Shown here: positions 35,071-40,952 of the stretch, piece after piece
Position numbering within the stretch: the stretch's first letter is position 1
How the letters are laid out: each line of letters begins with the position of its first letter
Origin: Bdellovibrionales bacterium
Lineage (GTDB): Bacteria; Bdellovibrionota; Bdellovibrionia; Bdellovibrionales; UBA1609
Direction of reading: 5' to 3'
NCBI GenBank assembly: GCA_007121385.1
Contig: SKLV01000001.1
Span: 1 to 40,952, forward strand
DNA: 40,952 nt
Notes under the pieces: model-generated
The model's database searches: none
Told to the model about the DNA's origin: nothing
Seen by the model: the letters and a program-made list of their open reading frames with translations, nothing else
Translations under genes and position numbers: made by a program

Positions 35071-35379
35071 TTAGCTCAGAGCTTGGTCCACTTTCTTTTC
35101 CAGAGTTTTCTGCACAATCCCTTTAACGAGGGTCAGGTGAAAGGGAAGGTCCACAATGATTTCCATTTGCGATCCCTGGGCCCCAGAATCAGTCACGTTC
35201 AAGGAGGCTTTAAACTGGCTTCCTGTGGCTTTGCCACTGAGTTGATCAGAGTCAAACTCACACTGGTATTGAGGGTCAAGTCGCCGGAGTTCTTTATCGT
35301 TTTCTAAGAGCTGTTTGATCTTTTCAAAACACTCCGGAGCGGAAAGAGCACTGTTTTTTGCTATTTTTATGCTTGGCAT
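35071..35379 (-). CDS. Polyhydroxyalkanoic acid system family protein (PF09650-like)
   Basis: This small protein has 102 aa from the ATG at 35379. MPSIKIAKNSALSAPECFEK starts it, a central strand region follows, and the end LVKGIVQKTLEKKVDQALS matches the PHA_gran_rgn family. That family was named for its place near PHA granule genes and resembles lipid-binding START/polyketide-cyclase folds. No PHA genes are nearby, so a PHA role is not supported here. GGGAG lies just before the ATG. A GTG at 35391 would add four residues. It abuts the sigma-factor gene and is probably co-transcribed with it. Confidence 0.75.
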   Translation of the reverse strand: MPSIKIAKNSALSAPECFEKIKQLLENDKELRRLDPQYQCEFDSDQLSGKATGSQFKASLNVTDSGAQGSQMEIIVDLPFHLTLVKGIVQKTLEKKVDQALS

Positions 35380-35420
35380 AGCTCCCAACACTAGAACTTT
35401 TCCCCTTCCCTGTCCACCGG

Positions 35421-35434
35421 GAAAAGGCCTTTTC
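35421..35434. promoter_or_regulatory. Perfect 14-bp palindrome between divergent genes
   Basis: GAAAAGGCCTTTTC is a perfect palindrome in the 125-bp gap between the sigma-factor operon (minus) and aspS (plus). It is directly followed by TTGAAA, a possible -35 for aspS. It could be an operator shared by both directions, but no regulator can be named. Confidence 0.3.
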
Positions 35435-35504
35435 TTGAAACTTCGGGGTGTTCATGCGAGATTGGGAAGGTGAGCGGCAACATACATAAAAAAAGGGTAA
35501 AACT

Positions 35505-37301
35505 GTGAAATTTTTAAAGGATCTCAAACGCAGTCATCTCTGTGGAGACCTGCGGGCCAGTCATGTGGGCCAGGAAGTTGTCTTGATGGGCTGGGTGGAC
35601 ACTCGCCGAGATCATGGGGGGCTTGTCTTCGTCGACTTGCGGGACCGTTTGGGAATAGTTCAAGTGGTTTTGAATCCGGCCCAAGAGGGAACTCAGACGG
35701 CTAAGAGTTTCCGCGGTGAATATGTGGTGGCTGTGCGGGGAGTGGTCAGGGCTCGCCCGGAAGGAATGGTCAACTCTAAGATTGCCACCGGCGAGGTCGA
35801 AGTTGAGGCCCTGGCCTGTGAGATCCTCTCTGAAGCTCAGACCCCGCCTTTTCAAATTGATGACCCCAAGGTTTCGGAGAGTCTGCGGCTCAAGTACCGT
35901 TATTTGGATTTGCGTTCTCCAACTCTTCAGAGAAATTTGATGCTTCGCCATCGCGTGGCCCAATTGGTACGCCACTATCTGTCCCAGGAAGGCTTTGTGG
36001 AGGTAGAGACCCCGATTTTGTACAAGAGCACCCCCGAAGGGGCCAGAGATTACTTGGTTCCCTCTCGAGTGAATCCAGGGACTTTTTATGCTCTTCCACA
36101 GAGCCCTCAAACTCTAAAGCAGCTCCTGATGATTGGGGGGATGGATCGTTATTTCCAGTTGGCACGCTGCTTTCGTGATGAGGACTTGCGTGCGGATCGT
36201 CAACCCGAGTTCTCCCAAATTGATTTGGAAATGAGCTTTGTTGATATGGACGACATTCTTAAGATCAATGAGCAAATGTTGCGCTACCTCTGGGCAGAAC
36301 TCAGAAAAGTTGAGTTAGGGGAGATTCCTCGCATGAGCTACAGGGAGGCCATGCTGCGCTACGGGTCCGACAAACCGGATTTGCGTAATCCTCTAGAGAT
36401 TCAGGATCTCAAGAAAGTCGTTGAAGGGACTGAGTTTAAAGTTTTTATCGATGTGCTGGCTCGGGGTGGAGAGATCCGGGGTTTTGCCGTTCCGGGAGCC
36501 GGTGAGGTCTCACGCAGTCAGCTAGATAAACTCACCCAGACGGCCAAACAGCATGGAGCTAAGGGCCTGGTATGGATAAAATCAGAAGCTTCAGGGCAAC
36601 TCACCTCAGTGGCGGCCAAGTTTTTTTCGCCAGAAAAGTTGGCTGAGATCTATACCACTTGCGGAGGTGAACCTGGGGGCGCCGCCTTTATCGTGGCCGA
36701 TGATTTTGAGGTCACCTGCGCAGCTCTTGGAGCTCTGCGCAATCAGCTGGGGCGGGAGTATAAGCTTCTGGATGAGTCTCAGGATCGCTTTGTCTGGATT
36801 GTTGATTTTCCCTTGTTGGAGTTTGATGCTGAGGCTCAGCGCTGGGTGGCTCGTCACCATCCCTTTACCGCGCCCAAGGACGAGCAATTGGAAATTCTCA
36901 CGGAGAATCGAGAGAAGTCCTATCCTCAGCTCTTGGCCAAGGCCTATGACCTGGTTTGCAATGGCTATGAGCTGGCGGGTGGCAGCGTGAGGATTCACCG
37001 CCATGCCGTCCAGCAGGCCATGTTTAGAACCCTGGGCTTGAGTGAAGAAGAGGTCCGCCATAAATTTGGCTTTTTTGTAGAGGCCCTGAGCTATGGAACC
37101 CCTCCTCATGCCGGAATTGCCTGGGGAATGGATCGCTTGACCATGATTCTTTGCGGAACTGAGGCCATTCGCGATGTGATTGCCTTTCCCAAAACAGCCA
37201 AAGCCAGCGATTTAATGGCTGAAGCCCCTTCGGAGGTCAGTCGGGATCAGTTGATTGAGCTGGGTGTTCGGTTAATTGCGCCCCGAGAGATTGAGAGTTA
37301 A
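35505..37301 (+). CDS. aspS: Aspartyl-tRNA synthetase AspS
   Basis: This class II synthetase has 598 aa, the bacterial type with a GAD insertion. The N-terminal OB fold (VVLMGWVDTRRDHGGLVFVD) binds the anticodon. Motif 2 contains FRDEDLRADRQPEFSQID. The GAD domain lies near residues 300-410. Motif 3 is GIAWGMDRLTMIL. The start is GTG at 35505, with an AAAAAGGG stretch about 7 nt upstream. Whether it is discriminating or also charges tRNA-Asn is undecided. No gatCAB is in the window. Confidence 0.96.
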   Translation: MKFLKDLKRSHLCGDLRASHVGQEVVLMGWVDTRRDHGGLVFVDLRDRLGIVQVVLNPAQEGTQTAKSFRGEYVVAVRGVVRARPEGMVNSKIATGEVEVEALACEILSEAQTPPFQIDDPKVSESLRLKYRYLDLRSPTLQRNLMLRHRVAQLVRHYLSQEGFVEVETPILYKSTPEGARDYLVPSRVNPGTFYALPQSPQTLKQLLMIGGMDRYFQLARCFRDEDLRADRQPEFSQIDLEMSFVDMDDILKINEQMLRYLWAELRKVELGEIPRMSYREAMLRYGSDKPDLRNPLEIQDLKKVVEGTEFKVFIDVLARGGEIRGFAVPGAGEVSRSQLDKLTQTAKQHGAKGLVWIKSEASGQLTSVAAKFFSPEKLAEIYTTCGGEPGGAAFIVADDFEVTCAALGALRNQLGREYKLLDESQDRFVWIVDFPLLEFDAEAQRWVARHHPFTAPKDEQLEILTENREKSYPQLLAKAYDLVCNGYELAGGSVRIHRHAVQQAMFRTLGLSEEEVRHKFGFFVEALSYGTPPHAGIAWGMDRLTMILCGTEAIRDVIAFPKTAKASDLMAEAPSEVSRDQLIELGVRLIAPREIES

Positions 37302-37355
37302 AAGCTCCTCTCGTTGAGAATTAGACCAAGGTCGTCTCTTTTTGAGACAGACTCT

Positions 37356-37363
37356 GCCGATAA
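37356..37363 (+). promoter_or_regulatory. Sigma-28-like -10 element (GCCGATAA)
   Basis: A perfect match to the FliA -10 consensus GCCGATAA lies 24 bp upstream of the GTG of the 145-aa gene, inside the 86-bp gap after aspS. The matching -35 (TAAAGTTT at 11-bp spacing) is poor: the sequence there is TCTTTTTG. About one perfect 8-mer is expected by chance in a window of this size on both strands, so the location is the main support. Confidence 0.35.
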
Positions 37364-37387
37364 ATTCTGCACACATGGAGGTGTAGA

Positions 37388-37825
37388 GTGGAAAAAATCA
37401 GTGGAGTTATCCCCGCGAGCCCTAGAGTTCAGGCCGTGGATCTCAAAAGCAGTGCTCCCATCCGTCCGGGAATCCCGACCTTTGGCCGTCCTTTAGGCAG
37501 CAATAGCTTGGCAGAACGTCAAGGAATGACCACAGCCGAGCGCGCCCATCAGACTCATCAGGAGGTCATGGCTCAAAGAAAGTCTCAGACAGAGAGAGAT
37601 GTGGAGGCCATTAAGGACATTGCAGAAAGATTTTTTATGATGCCCTCAGCGCCCATTCCAGGGTCAGAAAGGCCTTCCCACATCTCCGGTCAGGAAGAGG
37701 TCAGTCGCTGGGACGGAGATGGAGTATCTTCAGGAGACTGGATTGAGGGCCTCGAGACTTCAGCTCAGGAGGGTCAATATTTAGACTATGCTCCTCCGGG
37801 CACTTATTTAGATGTAGAAGTTTGA
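37388..37825 (+). CDS. Hypothetical protein, possibly sigma-28 controlled
   Basis: Not recognised (145 aa). The N-terminus MEKISGVIPASPRVQAVDLK and the following IRPGIPTFGRP are Pro-rich and probably flexible. A helical block of about 40 residues (TTAERAHQTHQEVMAQRKSQ, then DVEAIKDIAERFFMMP) comes next, and then an acidic, aromatic tail. There is no signal peptide. GGAGG is placed about 7 nt before the GTG start. It follows aspS by 86 bp, with a GCCGATAA element between, and ends one base from the convergent cpaF-like gene. A flagellar or attack-phase role is only suggested by that element. Confidence 0.7.
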   Translation: MEKISGVIPASPRVQAVDLKSSAPIRPGIPTFGRPLGSNSLAERQGMTTAERAHQTHQEVMAQRKSQTERDVEAIKDIAERFFMMPSAPIPGSERPSHISGQEEVSRWDGDGVSSGDWIEGLETSAQEGQYLDYAPPGTYLDVEV

Positions 37826-37826
37826 T

Positions 37827-39002
37827 TTAGAGAAAGAGGGGGTCGAGCAGAACGCCTCTCTCCTCCACTGAGGCCACTTGGTGAATGGAGATGAGGCGTC
37901 TTTGGCCCCCTTGATGGTTGAGACAGACCAAACCATCCAGGCTCAAGCCAATCAGTTGGCGAACGGCTGATAAACTCCACTGAGGAGCTCCCATTTGAAT
38001 CAGCATTTCTAGACGCCAGAGGGCCTGTTGGGCGGAGTCGGCATGGATGGAGCCCATGGAGCCTTTGTGTCCAGTGGCCAAAGCCATCAGAAAGTCCTTG
38101 GCCTCAGAACCCCTTATTTCTCCCATCACAATTCGGTCTGGGCGCATACGCAAGCACTGGCGAACCAGCTCTCCCTGATTCACTGTATTGAGTTCAGAAA
38201 AACCTTGGTCCCGAGTTAAAAGTTGAACGCTCAGGTCGTTGGGGAGTTTGAGTTCACTAGTGTCTTCGATGCACAGAACTCGCTGGGCAGAAGGTCCTAA
38301 TTCAAGCAGGCAGGCATTGAGCAAAGTGGTCTTGCCGGAAGATGTAGGCCCAACAAAGAGAATGTTTTTCTTCTGCTGCAAGATATCCTTTAAGACCACC
38401 TTTTGTTGAGAGCTGAACATTCCCTTCTGCTCCAAATCATTCAGGCTCCAAGCCAGGTCTGGATGACGGCGCAAAGTGAGGGTGTAGGGACTGCTAACCA
38501 GAGGGGCCATGGCGAGATGAGTGCGAAATCCTCGCCAAAGACCGTCGACAAAGGGGCGAGACAAATCGATTCGCAGTCCAGCTTCTTGGGTCAGTCGATG
38601 AATAAAGTTGGAGAAAGTGAGTTCAGAATAGAAGCCGTCTGGCTGTCGATAGAGCCTTCCATCCTTTTCGAACCACAGGCTGTAGGGGCCTTGGAGGAGT
38701 ATTTCATTGACCTCTGGGTCTTCGAGCAAGGGGCTTAGGGGGCCACAGCCTCGGAACTCCTCTTCGAGTCTCTGACGGAGATGAGAAGGAGTCCCTGACA
38801 GAACTTGATTGAGCAGATTCTGCCACTCGGTTGAGCGTATAGCCGGGTGAGGGTCGAGGGAGAGATGTTCTTGAATCAGACTCACTGTCGACGAAACCAA
38901 CTCCGCCATACTTGGGTCCTTGGCCGCCTCCGGAAACCCGCTGCACTCAACAGACTCAATAGTTTCAGCGGGCCGAGTTGTCTCAGGGGGCTTCAGCATC
39001 AT
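37827..39002 (-). CDS. CpaF/TadA-type secretion ATPase
   Basis: The 391-aa hexameric ATPase belongs to the type II/IV secretion family and normally powers Tad (Flp) pilus assembly. An N-terminal helical domain and the segment VNEILLQGPYSLWFEKDGRL precede Walker A GPTSSGKTT. The Asp box LCIEDTSELKLPN follows, then Walker B with IVMGEIRGSEA and the His box ATGHKGSMGSIHADSA. All catalytic elements look intact. It overlaps the secretin gene by 20 bp, so the two are translated together. No tadB/tadC, cpaE, cpaB or pilin gene lies beside it in this window. Confidence 0.9.
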   Translation of the reverse strand: MMLKPPETTRPAETIESVECSGFPEAAKDPSMAELVSSTVSLIQEHLSLDPHPAIRSTEWQNLLNQVLSGTPSHLRQRLEEEFRGCGPLSPLLEDPEVNEILLQGPYSLWFEKDGRLYRQPDGFYSELTFSNFIHRLTQEAGLRIDLSRPFVDGLWRGFRTHLAMAPLVSSPYTLTLRRHPDLAWSLNDLEQKGMFSSQQKVVLKDILQQKKNILFVGPTSSGKTTLLNACLLELGPSAQRVLCIEDTSELKLPNDLSVQLLTRDQGFSELNTVNQGELVRQCLRMRPDRIVMGEIRGSEAKDFLMALATGHKGSMGSIHADSAQQALWRLEMLIQMGAPQWSLSAVRQLIGLSLDGLVCLNHQGGQRRLISIHQVASVEERGVLLDPLFL

Positions 39003-40644
39003 TTTCTCCTTGCTTAGAGTTTGTTGGGACTGGCTTTGGAGTGGGGGCCTGAGAATTCAACAGCTCTGGAGTGACAAAGACAATGAGTTCACTCTTCTCA
39101 CGCAAATAGTTCTGGCTGCTAAAAAGAGGGCCAATAACAGGGAGCTGGGACAAAAGGGGAAGGCCCTCTCGGCTGAGCCCACTTTGCTCCCGCAAGAGAC
39201 CCGATAAAACCAGAGTTTTCGATTCGGACAAGTCAAAGTGGGACTGAATCCGATTGGTCTTAAGGGCGGGAATTCCATCGACGCTCACTCCAGGATCAAT
39301 GAGGGAAACCTCAGCGGTGAGCTCAATGCTCATTCTTCCACTAGAGTCAGCGAGGGGCTTAAAGTGAAGGCGGACTCCATGAGACTTCCATTCCACTTGG
39401 CGGCGGCCAAAGCCTCCGGTGCGAATGGGAAACTCTCCTCCGGCCAAAAACTCAGCCTCGCCACCACTGCGGCAGAGCAAGTTGGGAGAGGCCAGAATCT
39501 GCCCCTCACCCCGGGATTCAAGGGCCTGCAGGGAGACAAGAAGACCACCTTCTTGATGAAACTGCGGCAGAACTTGGGCCTGATAATTCAGACCCCACTC
39601 CAGGCCCATTTGCCGCCCCCATTGGCGAGAGACCTCAGCCAAGATCACCTGCATTCGCACCAAGGGGGCGAGCCCCAAGGCAGAGGGATCAAGCTCCACT
39701 TCAAAGCCATAGGGTTGAAGGGCGGACCGAGTGCTTTCCAAGAGCTCTGGCTGGCCCTGGGGCACCAGAGCTCTAGCCCCTGTTCCCCGACCCAATTCAA
39801 GGCGAACTTGAGCCAGCCCCTGTTTGCGCAACACAGTTTCTAGGTGAGATTGGGCGAGTTCCTCAATTTCAGGAGCCAGTTGAGCTCTCCAGCTGTAGGT
39901 CCCACCTGAGTCTGCCAAACGTCGCCAGTCGCCGAGCCGCCAAAGGACTCCTCCAATGTGCAATTTTTGATCAAACACTTCAAGCTGAAGGCCCTTAAGG
40001 GGTTGGAGAACTTCCTTCAGCTTCAGATAATCCCTAAAAACCCGAGATGGGAGAACTTCCACCCGGTAGCTTTGGTGGCCCACATGGAGAGTGGTCGTGC
40101 CTGGTCGGCGCGCCACCAGAAGAATGGTTCGCGAGTCAAAGTGAGAGGCTCCAAGAACATGGCCATGACTGACCCGGACATTGGCCTGATCCGAGGTGGA
40201 CAGTTGACGACTCTCTCCCTGAGCCATCACCAGCACTCGGCCTCCCTGAGAGGTGGACGCCCTTGGCCTTGCACTATTTGAAGTCAGCTCAGTAGAGGTC
40301 TCAAAAGAGGCCACGGCCTCCTCAGCCCAAAGACTGCCGAGGCAAACCACCCCGAGGGCAAGAATAAAACTGGAACGGCCCCCCTTGAAAATCCAAAGCC
40401 TCAGAGAGCCACCAAATCCATTTAAAATACCAGCCCTCTTGAAGCTCCCAATGCAGTTGAAAATCCAAAGCTCTCGAGAGTTCCCAGTCCCGTTTAAAGC
40501 ACCAGTCCTCTTGAAGCTCCCAAGGTCTCTGTCGTTGTTTCTAGATAAAAATGAAGGTCTAAAAAAATTGAATGCGCTCACAGCCCACTCAAAACAGCAA
40601 GTTTGGTTCCAGGCCCAAATCAAGGAGAGCTCCAGCCCAGCCAT
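38983..40644 (-). CDS. CpaC/RcpA-type secretin with unusual N-terminal extension
   Basis: This outer-membrane secretin forms the exit channel of Tad-type or type II-like systems. A pilus-formation N-terminal domain (GGRVLVMAQGESRQLSTSDQ) leads into N-domains. The secretin core follows, with VRMQVILAEVSRQWGRQMGL and then GQILASPNLLCRSGGEAEFL and GLLREQSGLSREGLPLLSQL, ending in ELIVFVTPELL. The first ATG gives 553 aa, but the signal-peptide core (SSFILALGVVCLGSLWAEE, about 92-110) comes only after 90 residues. Those include two 24-residue repeats. No in-frame ATG exists between, and the ATG at 40644 has no good ribosome site, so the true start is uncertain. Confidence 0.85.
   Translation of the reverse strand: MAGLELSLIWAWNQTCCFEWAVSAFNFFRPSFLSRNNDRDLGSFKRTGALNGTGNSRELWIFNCIGSFKRAGILNGFGGSLRLWIFKGGRSSFILALGVVCLGSLWAEEAVASFETSTELTSNSARPRASTSQGGRVLVMAQGESRQLSTSDQANVRVSHGHVLGASHFDSRTILLVARRPGTTTLHVGHQSYRVEVLPSRVFRDYLKLKEVLQPLKGLQLEVFDQKLHIGGVLWRLGDWRRLADSGGTYSWRAQLAPEIEELAQSHLETVLRKQGLAQVRLELGRGTGARALVPQGQPELLESTRSALQPYGFEVELDPSALGLAPLVRMQVILAEVSRQWGRQMGLEWGLNYQAQVLPQFHQEGGLLVSLQALESRGEGQILASPNLLCRSGGEAEFLAGGEFPIRTGGFGRRQVEWKSHGVRLHFKPLADSSGRMSIELTAEVSLIDPGVSVDGIPALKTNRIQSHFDLSESKTLVLSGLLREQSGLSREGLPLLSQLPVIGPLFSSQNYLREKSELIVFVTPELLNSQAPTPKPVPTNSKQGENDAEAP
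40385..40528. repeat. Two tandem 72-bp repeats inside the secretin N-terminal region
   Basis: Copies at 40385-40456 and 40457-40528 are in direct tandem with a period of exactly 72 bp and are identical at 54 of 72 positions by hand alignment. The best-kept parts are TTGAAAATCCAAAGC and CTCTTGAAGCTCCCA. Because 72 is a multiple of three, the frame is kept. On the minus strand each copy encodes a 24-residue unit of the form GSFKR-x-G-x-LNG ... LWIF. Confidence 0.85.
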
Positions 40645-40787
40645 TCTGCTAAAGATTTATGTCCGAGATCCGCCCTTCACCCAGTGGCTGCAGCCCCGGG
40701 CCACAGAGTCAATTCTTTGCCACAGCCACCGGTTCACAGAGCCAATCTACTGCCTCAAGCTCGCTCACCCACTCACTTCACTCGGGT

Positions 40788-40952
40788 TCACAGCCGCGCA
40801 TTTCCTCTAGACCGAAAGTGCTCTTTTTTACCTTCTACCCACTCCACTCCAAAATGGTCTTTAGCGGCTCGCTCATTGCAACTTCCACAGAGCAGTCTGA
40901 GATTGCTAAGCTCTCTGCCCCCACCCCAAGCCACGGGCTTCACATGATCGAT
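40788..40952 (-). CDS. HNH endonuclease family protein, C-terminal end
   Basis: The frame runs in from the right edge and gives the last 54 codons before TGA. The start [12 protein letters not shown] and then [17 protein letters not shown] form the second half of an HNH nuclease fold. His in DHV-x-P is the general base region, Asn in SNLRLLC is the middle residue of the motif, and CGSCN is part of a zinc knuckle. The first half, including the first Cys pair, lies outside the window. HNH proteins of this type are common in predatory and environmental bacteria, in restriction or mobile contexts. It is 143 bp upstream of the secretin on the same strand and is probably unrelated to it. Confidence 0.78.
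   Translation of the reverse strand: MDHVKPVAWGGGRELSNLRLLCGSCNERAAKDHFGVEWVEGKKEHFRSRGNARL

Noticed and set aside
37302-37387. Intrinsic terminator after aspS
   Set aside because: GTCTC-TTTTT-GAGAC can form a 5-bp stem, but the T run is in the loop and no T tract follows the stem.
37388-37825. FlgM (anti-sigma-28) for the 145-aa gene
   Set aside because: The short Pro-rich start and the neighbourhood are suggestive, but the C-terminal FlgM helices and motif are not recognisable and the protein is longer than usual.
40253-40947. Long plus-strand open frames near the right edge
   Set aside because: They are antisense to the secretin and HNH genes, are low complexity and rich in Pro, Leu and Ser, and show no family motif. 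The minus-strand readings give recognisable secretin and HNH proteins.

Overview
This looks like a chromosomal segment from a Gram-negative, flagellated bacterium of the Bdellovibrionota or older 'deltaproteobacterial' type. That placement is inferred from gene content: a compact fliL-to-fliA flagellar export cluster, a tandem DUF507 pair, a PHA-granule-region (PF09650-like) protein, a CHASE2 kinase with an NtrC-type regulator, outer-membrane barrels and a CpaC/CpaF pair. No rRNA, tRNA, CRISPR array, transposase or integrase was seen. Gene density is high, and many neighbours overlap by ATGA or by a few bases.

Layout. (1) 1-552: the end of a YeaH-like vWA protein. (2) 510-5352, minus: an unknown Ser/Thr-rich protein, then ileS, lspA and lgt (lipoprotein maturation). 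(3) 5484-11254, minus: a class A PBP, a CHASE2 histidine kinase and a sigma-54-dependent response regulator. (4) 11294-12457, plus: two DUF507 genes and a GroES domain fused to a histone-H1-like lysine tail. (5) 12573-15585: an outer-membrane barrel with a clear terminator, facing a secreted coiled-coil protein. (6) 15900-19444: a KamA-family radical SAM enzyme converging on a UvrD/PcrA helicase. (7) 19570-23153: a lipoprotein with a putative metalloprotease motif, a small barrel protein, a SPOR-domain protein and an inositol-monophosphatase-family enzyme.

(8) 23280-34096, plus: fliL-fliM-fliN-fliO-fliP-fliQ-fliR-flhB-flhA-flhF-flhG-fliA, preceded by a good sigma-54 promoter match. It encodes switch proteins, the export gate, the FlhF/FlhG placement and number pair, and sigma-28. 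FlhF has degenerate G motifs and FlhG lacks the usual N-terminal activator helix. (9) 34093-35379, minus: an RpoH-type sigma factor whose stop overlaps that of fliA, and the PF09650-like protein. (10) 35505-37825, plus: aspS and a small unknown gene preceded by a sigma-28-like -10 element. (11) 37827-40644, minus: a CpaF-type ATPase and CpaC-type secretin with no other tad gene beside them. The secretin has an odd repeat-bearing N-terminal extension. The C-terminus of an HNH nuclease lies at the right edge.

The strongest candidates for something undescribed are the H1-tail/GroES fusion with its DUF507 partners, the coupled loss of canonical FlhF GTPase motifs and the FlhG activator, and the orphan secretin/ATPase pair. 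All function calls come from reading motifs by eye; no database search was run.
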